DNA of 64,000 nucleotides. Origin: Pseudisothecium myosuroides (lineage: Eukaryota > Streptophyta > Bryopsida > Hypnales > Lembophyllaceae). Position numbers and translations under genes: made by a program. Location of the stretch: assembly GCA_951799445.1 (NCBI GenBank), contig OX637296.1:18848001-18912000 (forward strand), written 5' to 3'. This document shows, in pieces, positions 11,931 through 22,883 of this stretch; position 1 is the stretch's first letter; every line of letters starts with the position of its first letter. Under the pieces are notes generated by a model. The model searched no databases. It was not told where the DNA came from and saw only the letters and a list, made by a program, of their open reading frames with translations.

Positions 11931-13072
11931 TAGGGTGCCACATGTTCAAAAATGATCTCATGAAACACATACTATAGTACTTCCGTAGACCTAGTCCCTA
12001 AAATCTGTCACTATGGACACGCAAATTAGGTGCAGCTACATATCGTAAGCGGTCATCTTCGGCATTTGGTTTACTCCCCCAAAAACGACACTTAAATTCT
12101 ATCTTCTAAAAGGCATGTGCATTGCAAACTGCACATACTCACATACCATCTAGAACTGTCAATGAATTATGCACTGTCGAATTCCTCTCTTGATGCTCTC
12201 TGCACAACAATTTTTCTCGTATTTTTTCCAAGCATTTGCATGTTCATTTTGACTTAATTTATACTTAACTTATCAATTGCCCGTCCAAGTCTAAGTTCTA
12301 GTTTTCTTGATCAAACCTCATGATCTTAACGTAAATTATGTTTTCCCTCAATTCTACTTTGTTGTCAAAGAATATGCTTTTTCATACTAAAGATCCTACG
12401 GTTACTTCTTGCATCCTGGAAAACATTTATCAAGCATTCTCCTCCAAAATTTATACAGTTTTCAGTCCGTTATCAACTTTTCCAATGAGTCTAGTCGGTC
12501 CAAGGTTATAGAATTGGTGCAAATGAGAGTCTGTCCACCTAAGATTTCACATTTGACTTTGAAAAGTCTAAACAAATAATGCTTACACTACATTAGAAGG
12601 GAGATTGTTTCTTACTTTTGAATCTAAATTCTTACTAATGGAGAAAAATGAAGGATATTATAGCAAAGATTGGATTGTGGATGCATGGGCAAAATAGGTG
12701 GGGATAGGGTAGGCTATTAGTATATATCTAATAGTGGTCTAATGTTTGGTTGTTTTCTGGTCTACATTTGTAAAACAAAACATAAACAATTTTTTTTATC
12801 ACAATGTAGTTTTTCTTTTTAAAGATTTGGATACGAATGATTTGAGGATGTTTAGATTTTAATTTAGTATATGGAAGGATGCAGTGTGAGTTGCACCTCT
12901 AGTGCTCATAGCTATGATTGTGACTTTGAATCAAAGGTCTGTATTCCATCCCAATTGATAAATGTTATTATTAAGAGGTGCATATTTTTGGCTTTTGAGT
13001 TTAATGGCCTCATAGGAGAATCCGTCATTACAAAATGTGAAATCAACGAAGTGAATGGTATGCAAGTTTAAG

Positions 13073-13294
13073 CACTACAAGAGAAAGGGGTGTTTTAAGT
13101 GAGTTTTTAAGTATAGTCCTAGACACATGATTTTAAGTAATGACCTTTAAGGAGATTTTCAGCAAAATTTTATTTAAAACACATGAGTTTTAAATAAAAT
13201 TTTGCTGAAAATCTCCTTAAAGGTCATTACTTAAAATCATGTGTCTAGGACTATACTTAAAAATTCACTTAAAACACTCCTTTCTCTTGTAGTG
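13073..13294. mobile_element. CACTA-type palindromic MITE (222 bp)
   Basis: The ends CACTACAAGAGAAAGG and CCTTTCTCTTGTAGTG match the plant CACTA (En/Spm) terminal consensus. The two halves form a near-perfect hairpin. The target duplication is AAG (13070-13072 and 13295-13297). The partner arm near 61812-61822 is uninterrupted, so the insertion is younger than the inverted duplication. Related copies are at 18483 and 40853. Confidence 0.85.
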
Positions 13295-15867
13295 AAGGAT
13301 ACTATTTTTATGTTATCAATAACTTCAAACGTAATATCAAGATGTAGCATTTGATGTTATTATTGATATAAAAGCAAGTCAATGTCTGTTAAAATGTATC
13401 TATAAAAAGATGGATTTATATTATCAATAACGTTAAATGTAATATCAAGATGTTGCGTTTGATGTTAATATTGATATAAAAACAAGTGGATGTCTATTAA
13501 AATGCATTTACAAAAAGATGGATATTTTATAGTGATATTATAAGCTTTTGAATGAAGTGAAGATTAACTTTAAAGACAAATTGTAGTGAAGTCATTACTT
13601 ATCCATGTTTCAAACACATGTAGTTTGAGTTTCTATTGCGACAATCCAAATATATTCTTTGAAGGCTTCAATTTTATACATATTCTTTTGGTTCATATAT
13701 GGATTCCAATATATGTCAATAAATTCAAGTTCCTTGCAATTAGAGGTTAATTCACAAAAATTGAAACTTCCAAATGTAATTCTTTTGAATTTTTGAAATA
13801 TGTAAAATTGGTGAAGAAACTAAACTTCACAAGCAACTAAGTGTCTAAGACATCATGAACAAGTAGAAATTCAATTTCTTTGCTGTTGATTTAAATGAAA
13901 AAAATCCAGTCATTAGTTTCCATGGTAAATGTTCATTAATTTTTGAATATTGTTTTTTGAAGAGAGATCTTTTAATCAAATTACTTTAAATTAAAAGTCA
14001 AATTTAAAAATTTCTCTTTTTGCTCAAACGTTTAGAAGGTCTTCAAATTAGTGATAATTTTTTTAATCAAGAGGCATGACCAAGAGTCAATTTTATAAAA
14101 TCATTTGGTCATTTCCAATAGTATAAAATGAACTTAGACTACAAAAAAGGTGGTTTAATTTTTCCATGAATTTCTACGGAAGAAAGATTTGGTAATTAAC
14201 TCATGCAATGCAACAACAAAATTGTATTCCAACTATAAAACTAAAGTTTTGCATTCATAATATTAGGTGGATTTAATTGCATTAATTAAATAGAAGAAAA
14301 TTGCATTCACAGTATTCATAATAAGGGGAATTAAAGAAAAACAAATAATATTGTTGGAATGATTTGGTCATTTCAAAAATTCAACAAGACAACCTAAAGT
14401 GGTTATCTCACCTTGAGATCCAAAACCTTATTTCTTTTAAGTCATATAGGATGCCATGTCATTATGTCATCCATTTAAGCTCTAGTCATTTTTTATTTAT
14501 GAAATCTAGTAGACTTAGACCGGCCCCATTTTTCCTTTGATTACATTGTACCAAATCCTTTTACCACTACCTTTGGTCATTGGTATAAAGATTTCATTAA
14601 CGTGGAAGGATTCTCTTGGAAAGATAGTTAGACCTTGTGTATATTTTTATTAGGAAGTGCATCTGTAATTGTGAAGTGGATCATCAAGATTACATAATAC
14701 TTTCTTACAAATTGCAATTCTCAAGACAAATTTGACACCAAACTAAAGGTTCTGCATGAAAGATGTATTAGCAAATGGTTGGCATGTGAATTGTTTTACT
14801 TGACAAATGTGATGCGCTTGGGTCATCAATTTTTTTCATAACGACTCCATCAATTCAATTCAAATTTGTTCACGTGCATGGCATAATACAACTCATGTGG
14901 AAATAGATAGATCCAATACCATCTTCAAGATTTTTTGCAAGTTCAACAAAACTCATCAATTATTTATTAAAGTGAAATTATCTTCTTCTTGGAGCTTTAA
15001 CTCAATTTTTTGTAGTAGCAACTTTCACATCACCACTTGCTACATGTATGCTCTAATTCTTAAGTTTGCCTCCTTTCTTCAATGGACTTAACTCATGCTC
15101 TTCTTTTTCACTTCCTTTTAATAAAGAACATCACTTTCTCCCAAGGATAAAATATGGCAAGTCATTTGATGCCACATGTATTAGATTTACAAATTTTTTT
15201 TAGCAAAAGGACAACAAGTTAAGGAACACTTCACAAGGATTTAGGGCAACTCATTTTTTTATAAAGAAAGACGCATTATAGGTACTCAAAGCAAAATATA
15301 CACAGCTTCCCATTTGTAAACTGTAGGGGTTGTTCTTTTGGATGCTCGAAAGTATCCCATGAATAATGAATGAACCTTTTGCCATGTGTAGAAGCTTTAT
15401 GGTGATGTTGAATGAATTCATAAAATGGTGACTTTTCAACCCAATTCCAACCCTTTGAACCCCTATTTTACAATATGTGCAATTTACACTATAGTAAGAT
15501 GCAAAATAGCAAATTGGTCTTACACTGAGGTTCTAAATTCACTACAATAGTAGAAAGATGATCATAGGAATCAAGCTACTGTGCCAGAGCATGGTTCCAA
15601 AGGCCATTCTACTAAGGAAGGATTGAGTTGGATTCCATAATGAATTTACCTATACCTTATTTCTATTTACATGGTTGGAGTGAAGTTGTCCATGTTCAGT
15701 TGGATTAGATTTGTTCTTCTTTTCCATATTTAAAGCACTGAGTGGGTCTGAATCTGATGTTATTTAGTTTGGAAAAAGTGGCCATGTGCATCAAAAGTTA
15801 GGGAGGAAAAACGAGTTTGCTGTTCTGTTATCAAATGTTAATATATCCTGACCACATTATAACTTAA

Positions 15868-16370
15868 CCCTTGAACGACGCGGCGGACGTTTTGAGGCCG
15901 ATGAATGACAAGAGAATCTCCTATATAGGACAGAAGTGCAACTATTCATCCTCCAAATTTTGTGGGGAAAAGGAAGATAATCTACAGTAGCTTGATTTCC
16001 AATGAGTGCTTTTGCATTATTTTAATCCAAGAATCCACACGGTGACAAAAGAGATGATTTCCACAATTGAGCTTATAGTTGTGCAACGAGCCTATTGTGG
16101 AGGTAAAGCCAGGGGTCAATGTAAAAAAACCTACCCCCTATTTGGTGCCGTCTTTAGGATATGTTGATGACCTTTCCTAGCTAATTTGGGGCCTCTGATT
16201 GCAAATATGAACTCAGAATTTGCAAATTTTATCATGCCTCACAAATAAAAATTTCCTGCGTTTTTCCCAGGGATAAAACGGGGGGGCAAAACGGCCTCCA
16301 CAAGAGGCTCATACGTTGCACAACTATAAGGTCGACCGATTTCCATGGTTATGAGCCCGTCGTTTAAGGG
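15868..16370. mobile_element. Small TTAA element G with nested insertion (503 bp)
   Basis: It is flanked by TTAA at 15864-15867 and 16371-16374, with ends CCCTTGAACGACG and CGTTTAAGGG. The outer 220 bp match the elements at 35410-35623 and 50043-50265. A second TIR element sits inside (about 16071-16333). Confidence 0.7.
16071..16333. mobile_element. Nested TIR element inside TTAA element G
   Basis: The inverted ends are TATAGTTGTGCAACGAGCC and GTTGCACAACTATA. The interior (GGTAAAGCCAGGGGTCAATG...CCTACCCCC) recurs in the element at 16516-16766, which has different outermost bases. It is non-coding. Confidence 0.55.
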
Positions 16371-16515
16371 TTAACCTTCCTGACTATTGGAAAAAGTGAC
16401 CATGTGTATTAAAAGTTAGGGAGGAAAAATGAGTCTATCTTTGATGTTCCCATATCAAATAATAAAAATATATCCTGACTACTCATTATAACTTAACCTT
16501 CATGCCTGTTGGCGG

Positions 16516-16766
16516 TTGTGTCTAAACTAGTGCAATGAGCCTCTTGCGAAGGTAAAGCCAGGGGTCAATGTAAAAAACCTACCCCCTATTTTGTGCCATC
16601 TTTAGGGTATGTTCAAAGCCTCTCCTAGCTAATCTGGGGCCACTGATTGCAAATATGAACTTAGAATTTGCAAATTTTTATCATGCCTCGCAAATAAAAG
16701 TTCCTGCGTTTTCCCAGGGGTAAAACGAGGGGGGGCAAAACAGCCTTCGCTAGTTTAGACACGCCC
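16516..16766. mobile_element. TIR element related to the nested element at 16071
   Basis: The ends are GTGTCTAAACTAGTG and TCGCTAGTTTAGACAC. It shares its interior with 16071-16333 but has a different outer end. The partner arm (near 58160) lacks it, so it inserted after the inverted duplication. Confidence 0.55.
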
Positions 16767-17410
16767 CCTATTGGCCACTTGAGAAAAGCATATTGTGCTG
16801 CTGTCATGGGAATGAAGGTTTTAGTAGTCTAACCAGGGGCCAGAACATATCAGGGTTCAATTGTCATAAACCCTGTTTTCCTTCAGTGCATAAGGTAGAA
16901 GCACCAGTTGTCAACCATGCCCAGTACCCAACCTATAGGCATACAATATTTCCAACCAAGGCTGGAACAAATTTCCAAGGGAAGCTCAGATTGTGTTTTG
17001 TTGGTCCTTTTCAAGGTTGGAATTACTAATGTTATGACACACGTCTCGGAATAGTGAGCAAGAAAGTAAGAAGTAATGAACAGGAAAGTAGTTCTTGAAT
17101 TATCGGAATTGGAAGACTCTAGAGAGTGGCTACTAGTGAAATGCACTTTATAGTTTCCAAAATTCACTATAAATGTAGTTTTGGGAATAAAATTCTAAAT
17201 TTTTTGTAATTCCCATATTTCCTATCTTCCTACATGGGAACAATATCCACCACCTCTTACTGCGCACAATCTGCTCCAAAATTCCTTAAAAGATCAACAA
17301 TTGGTGCTTCTACCTTAATGAGTGAATGGTGCCTGCAAAACAAGGGTTGCAGAAGCCGAAGGTCCTTTCACTTACAAGTTATATACTCCAACATAATTTA
17401 ACGGAGTTAA

Positions 17411-17737
17411 GGTAGGAGGTCGATAAATCGCTCATTGAAGAGCTGAAACTGAATTTTGGGGAGGTGAAACGTCTCAAAATATTTTTTTAGTAAATTTTCC
17501 TAGAAAGACAAGAGGAGTTGGCACCGAATCCAAGTCGTTTCATATTTTTTGGAGCTTTCTGAAATTAGTTATGAAAATTTGAAGTTGAAGTGGCATAGGG
17601 CTCTGAAATCGCCCACCCCCTAAAATGTACATTGTTTGTATATCACTGAAGGCTATGAAAAAGCAACATGTACAAGCAATGTACATTTAAGTAGGGTGGG
17701 CGATTTTAGAGCCTGTGCAATTTCAGAACCTCCTACC
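17411..17737. mobile_element. GGTAG-ended MITE (327 bp)
   Basis: The ends are GGTAGGAGGTCG and CAGAACCTCCTACC. It is flanked by TTAA at 17407-17410 and 17738-17741. The partner arm (around 57948-57962) reads through without it. The interior is similar to 8401-8714 and 49446-49729. Confidence 0.6.
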
Positions 17738-17959
17738 TTAACTTACATTAAGAATTCCGTTGCTTTCTTATAGTAACCATCTTCTGGTACTGTCAAATCA
17801 TCCATTTTCAAGACAATGAATTGAAAGAAACTCTGGTTGGGCAAAGAATTGGTTTAATATTCATTCAAAAAAGCCTTGAATATTGAGTCAATTATTTATT
17901 ATTTATAGACTCATGGAATTTGAAATTTATTTTTGAAGCAGGCCTCGTAACTCTTTAAG

Positions 17960-18482
17960 TGCCCCTAAGTGCTTGGGGTAACTAGCCATTCCCATCTTAT
18001 CCTCTTAAGGACCATGATTGCAAATTTTGAACAATGAATGAATAGAAACACATATAAAACTCACCAAAATGCATTTTTTCATCCATCAATTTTTTTTTTA
18101 AGATTCCCATATTAATTTTGAAACATTTGTACGGTATAGATTATGAAGGTTTTGCTTTGCAAATATTTTATAAGTCAAATGGTATCAATAGGTCTACCTT
18201 CAGTGTATGATGCAAATAATAGTACTAATTGGAAAAAGATCTTTTGGAATTTCTAAAATTGTTTCATCAAAAATAGGTACAGTGACTAACAAAATTGAAT
18301 ATAAATTTGAAATGTTTTTAATCAAACAAACAAATCGTAAGCACCAATGGACAAAGCCCAAAAGTAGATATACAAACGTTGAAGTTTGCAACATACTACA
18401 CATTACCATGAAAGTGTAGAGAAAAAATTAGTTGTGATTTGAAAAAAAATTAATTTCAAATTAATTAAAAACTCGATTTTGT
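17960..18482. other. Non-coding A+T-rich DNA
   Basis: Nothing recognisable was seen. The two overlapping 70-residue frames on opposite strands near 18200-18420 show no motif and look like chance. Confidence 0.5.
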
Positions 18483-19209
18483 CACTACAAGAGAAAGGGG
18501 TGTTTTAAGTGAGTTTTTAAATATAGTCCTAGACACATAATTTTAAGTAATGACCTTTAAGGGGGTTTTCAGCAAAATTTTGCTTAAAACACATGAGTTT
18601 TAAGTAAAATCATTAGGAAAAACTTGAGCCCTGCAAGGGGCTGCGACTTCCGGACAGCAAGGGAACGGCTGGGAACGCCCACCAAAAAAAAAAAATTTCC
18701 CCCCCCCGTCTCTTTGCTCGGCAAAGGGCCAGAACATCACAAGAACATCATAGGAACAGCCAGCAGTGTTCAAATAAAGTATTAAAAAAATATTTTAAAA
18801 AATAAATATTAAAAAAAATACAAAATTCAGAATTTTCAGATCTGATGCTGGCATGAATGGTGCCATGTCGGATTGCTATTTCTGAAATTTTATTATTTAA
18901 TTATTAAAATATTATTAAAATATTTTTTATTATAATTTTTTAATTTTTAATTTTTTTTTAATTTTTTAATTTTTTTTTAATATTTTTTTATTGTGGCCAC
19001 TATTCATCAATGATGATGAATAGTGGCCATTGTCCCTCAAAGGGGCTCTGAGTTCTATAGAAGGGAACTCTTCAAAGGGAAGCAGCCCCTTTGAAGGTTC
19101 ATTTTTTTCCTAATGTTTTTTGAAAATCTCCTTAAAGGTCATTACTTAAAATCATGTGTCTAGGACTATACTTAAAAACTCACTTAAAACACCCCTTTCG
19201 CTTGTAGTG
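18483..19209. mobile_element. CACTA-type MITE carrying a nested element (727 bp)
   Basis: The ends CACTACAAGAGAAAGG and CCTTTCGCTTGTAGTG are flanked by TGT on both sides (18480-18482 and 19210-19212). The outer arms match the MITE at 13073. The centre is interrupted by a different element at about 18611-19115. Confidence 0.82.
18611..19115. mobile_element. Nested TIR element with CATTAGGAAAAA ends
   Basis: The inverted ends are CATTAGGAAAAA and TTTTTTTCCTAATG, followed inward by GGGGCTGC-like sequence on both sides. The interior has a poly(A)/poly(C) run and an A/T-rich core, and no coding sequence. The element at 63202-63500 has related ends (TTAGAAGAAGTTTCAGCC). Confidence 0.6.
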
Positions 19210-19689
19210 TGTGCACCATGATTTGGAATTACTTTATCTTTTGTCAATTTTTCTTAGAACTCCAAAAAGAACTTCTTGTGCCTTTGTATGTTGGTATATA
19301 TCATTTTAGATTGTTGTACACAAAATTTAAAGGAAGTTGACATTTGTAGAAATTAAAATATCAACAATTTGACAAACATGCAAATGATGTTGGTTCTCAT
19401 AGTATTTTTTTTTTGAATTGAGAGCATGGGATTGCATTAGTCATTGTAGAGAGAATATAGGTTGTAACATGGACTATTGTTACATCTTAGTGCTCTTGCA
19501 TTTGAAATGCTTATTGAATAGGACAATGTGTTCAATTTATATTTTACAATTGTAGAATGCATTTTTAAATTCAATTTTTTGGTACAAAAATTAAAAATCA
19601 TGATGCACATAATAGATCCAACAAATCCAAAATAATAAAATAATTACTTTCAATATCATAAAAAAATGATTCTTGGAACTAAGGATTTC
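19210..19689. other. Non-coding spacer
   Basis: A+T-rich; no gene or repeat boundary was recognised. Confidence 0.5.
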
Positions 19690-20450
19690 CTCTACTAGTG
19701 GTTGAACATGACACACGGGAAAAAACTCCAAACTCGGGTATGGAGTTTGGGCTTGGTTTGAAGTGTTAGTTGGTATTCACATAATATTATCATTTTGATT
19801 TTATATGGGCTTTTGTTAAATCTACCAATGGTTGAACATGATACATGGAAAAAGTATGAAACCTTAGGTATGGAAGTTGGGCTTGGTTTGGTGTTGTTAT
19901 ATTGGTATTTGAATAATATTGTCAAATGTTTTGATTCTATAATGGCTATTTTTGGAGAATCTTGTAGTTTGTTGATTTTATTTTGGAAATTGCATTGTAC
20001 CTTATTGACAAGGAGATTCTTTAAAGCTAATGCCAACTAGTCTTATTCATAATGATTGCAATTGTATGATCTTAAGCTTAAATCACTCATCCAAAGTTTG
20101 GAAGGTATCATAAAGATTGGCATTGATGATCATTGGCAAGAGCTTTTGTGTGATAAAAATAAAAGTTTGAAAATCTAAATCTCATTGTTGGATTTATGAT
20201 TTGTTCATTGGTTCCAAAGATCCTTGTATTGAAAAATCTAATCTTCGTGATGGTATATAGAAGAGGGTGCAAAGAATATTAATGATGGTGACATATACAA
20301 GGACTAGCAATATCCACTTGATTCGTAGTGGTTGTTCCAACCTTATAACATTGCACCTCGTGGATGTAAATGTGGAGGGCAATGTATTTGGACTTGAATG
20401 GTGTTCACAATGTAAAAAGTCTAAGAATTGCATCAAATTTGAACTTTGAC
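19690..20450 (+). pseudogene. TNL relict, opposite strand (NB-ARC end plus LRR start)
   Basis: This plus-strand sequence resembles the TNL segment that spans the end of the NB-ARC exon and its donor. It includes a GGTTGAACATGAC..GGGAAAA stretch and an ACTCGGGTATGGAGTTTGGG stretch. The junction occurs twice (19700-19770 and 19825-19900). At 20267-20390 there is an LRR-exon remnant, including SNIHLIRSGCSNLITLHL and VNVEGNVFGLEW. It is heavily truncated and interrupted, a third TNL copy in inverted orientation. Confidence 0.7.
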
Positions 20451-20639
20451 TTGAAGTATGATTACATAGATTGCTAAGGCATAGAATATGATAAAAGCTT
20501 TTCTATTTGAATCCTATTGTAAGTTGGTATAAATGGCTTTGCCATTAATTTGGAAGTAGAGGGAATAGACACTTATCTTAATTAGGAGAAAAATCCATCA
20601 TATAAGACCTAGATTGACTCATAAAAAGAATATGTACTA

Positions 20640-21227
20640 CTCCCTCTGTCCCAAAATGATCTTCTTGTTGGACGAAATGTTTTGGATTAAGCTTGAAAAT
20701 AACATTTTTTTAACCTCATTTGTACTGCAAGTAAATACCCATGCACTCCTATTGTACTGAAATGTTTAGGTTCTATTTAGTTTTTATAGTGCAGTTTTAA
20801 AGTATTCAAAAGAAGGGTTTTGGGGGCATTTGTGAAGAGGCCACTCATTTGGCCAGTTTGGCGCAGTTTCCGCGTTGCTTGCCCTGTCAGTTTGGTATTC
20901 CAACAATTTTGCACTATCCACGTCAATAGACTTCCACATGACAAAACCTAGAGAGGAAACCTTTGTCATTTTTGCAATATAGACTCATTAATATTATAAC
21001 GTCAAGTTCAAAAAAAGCGAAACCAACACACTCACTTGTCCCAAAAGGCGGATGCTTTATTTGTTGTGGAAATCCTAAAATTGCTTGCATCATTGTGATG
21101 TAAGAACTTTTGACATTGTTTCTCTTGACATTATGCAAAAAGAGCCAAGAATCCATGTCACAATGCAAAGATCATTTTGGGACACAAAATACATAGGAAC
21201 CGGAAGATCATGTTGGGACAGAGGGAG
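20640..21227. mobile_element. Stowaway/mariner-like MITE (588 bp)
   Basis: The ends CTCCCTCTGTCCCAAAATGA and TTGGGACAGAGGGAG are flanked by TA on both sides (20638-20639 and 21228-21229). CTCCCTCYGT is the classic plant Stowaway terminus. An internal partial copy of the end (AAGATCATTTTGGGAC) lies near 21168. No transposase is present. Confidence 0.8.
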
Positions 21228-22380
21228 TATTATTCTTGACCAATATGTATGGACACAAGTCAAGTACAATTACCATTGGCATCATATAAAACATACAAAC
21301 ATATGTAGGACTACAATTTGGGGGAGAGATCAACATTTTAACAAAGTTCACTACTAAAAAGGCATGTCAGATAGCTCCCCGGCCTGTCAAAGATGAAAGG
21401 GAATTGAAATTTAAACAGGGTCATAGTTTTATCACTTACTAAGAAGTGCAGATTAGGGTCACCCATCTACGTTGGTAATGGTGATCTGTATAAGAGTTAG
21501 AATTTGGACTTCTAATACATCCATTTACATATGGTGGACCAAAGCTTGACTTCTAGCTTCCCTAAAGATTGTCATTTTACATACCCTTGTCATTAAATTG
21601 GGGATTCACTGTCCTTAAGGTGACTTGTTTCATAACCATGGCCTTAGCATGTAGCAAACGAGGCGGTTAAGAATGTGCAATTGTAAGGAACACGCATAAT
21701 TTCATTGGATGTTTTTAAATCATCCAATGATTTCTATTTCAAACTCCATTTCACTTGTTAGGAGTCATTTTCCCATTCTATCTATTTAGATGCATGCCAA
21801 AAATCTTTGCACTTGAATATGTCTCCACAAATCTTTTCAATCCAATACAAGCTTCAAAGTATGTGTTTCCATATTTGAAGGTGCTACCACTACAAACAAA
21901 AATTCTAAATTGATTATGTTTAATGAAGTCACTTATAACAATCCTTGCTATAATTTCAAAGAATGGATGCAATTTGAAAAGTATGATTCAAAATCCCCAC
22001 AAAAGAGACAATACTTTGACCAAGATTTTAGGTCTCAACATTTTGCAGGGTCCATTTAGAAAGTCAACAAACAAAAGAGTTGCACAACTAAAAATACAAA
22101 GCAACCCTACTAGTATTTATCACATCTAATTTAAATAAGGCTCAAAGTTGGATAACCGTTGCTAATACTGGATAATCATATCTCCATAAACTAGTGCCAG
22201 AGGATGTGGATCAAGGTTAGTTTTCCTATCTTTAAACTACATAATTAGCTATCTAAATGAAATGAGTTGCTCAGACATTAATTAATGGGGTTCCCATTGA
22301 TCTTATAACAATTTAATCTACAAATGGTTAAATTGTAAGAGCTTGAAAGAATTACGCTCATCACAAGTTCAACAAGCACA
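21228..22380. other. 3' flank of the TNL2 copy, non-coding
   Basis: From about 21600 this aligns with window positions 1-755. No gene is seen. The sequence at 21360-21600 is unassigned. Confidence 0.55.
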
Positions 22381-22743
22381 AAGGTAGTCTACTCTAAAAG
22401 CGACCGTGTGCTTCGAACTACTACTTTAATAAACTATTGAATGGACATGAGATGGTCCTAAAATGGACCTCTTCAACTATTGATTGAATCAAGGAAAAAT
22501 TTGTTATTTATTGTAGGAGCCAATCATTTGCTTTGATTTCCTTCCATTTCTTCACAAGTTGTAGGTGGGCGGATTTTGAGAGATCTATAGTCAATAATGC
22601 ATAGAAAAATACAAAACCAATTGGATTACATTGTGCATCTATTTTTCTTTCTCTAGAAAATGAGCTAAAAAATTTCCATTCATGGAAACCTAAAAAAAAG
22701 GGGGATTAGCCCTTAAATGGTCGCTTTTAGAGCAGACTACCTT
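22381..22743. mobile_element. MITE with AAGGTAGTCTACTCTAAAAGCGAC ends
   Basis: The inverted ends are AAGGTAGTCTACTCTAAAAG and CTTTTAGAGCAGACTACCTT. It lies within the duplicated 3' flank and is absent from the first copy (near 755). It shares its outer terminus with 8401-8714 and 48896-49729. No clear target duplication was read. Confidence 0.65.
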
Positions 22744-22883
22744 CGACAAAGATACTAGGGTCTTCATGACATGGGGAATTCAACAATTCAAGGATTCTTA
22801 AAATCAAGCTTATTGTGTATGTATTGATGATCTATTAGCTTCTAATGTACTTCCATCCTCCACAATCACCCTTCAATCAAGTA

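Larger units (their letters stand above)
11930..17960. repeat. Inverted segmental duplication, arm 1
   Basis: This arm matches the reverse complement of 57275-62960 along its length. For example, the sequence around 12880 pairs with 61975-62020, 15040-15120 with 59220-60210, 16790-16910 with 58010-58145, and 17750-17950 with 57275-57950. It differs by later insertions: MITEs at 13073, 15868, 16516 and 17411 here, and elements at 57321 and 59268 in the partner. No gene was recognised in either arm. Confidence 0.8.
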
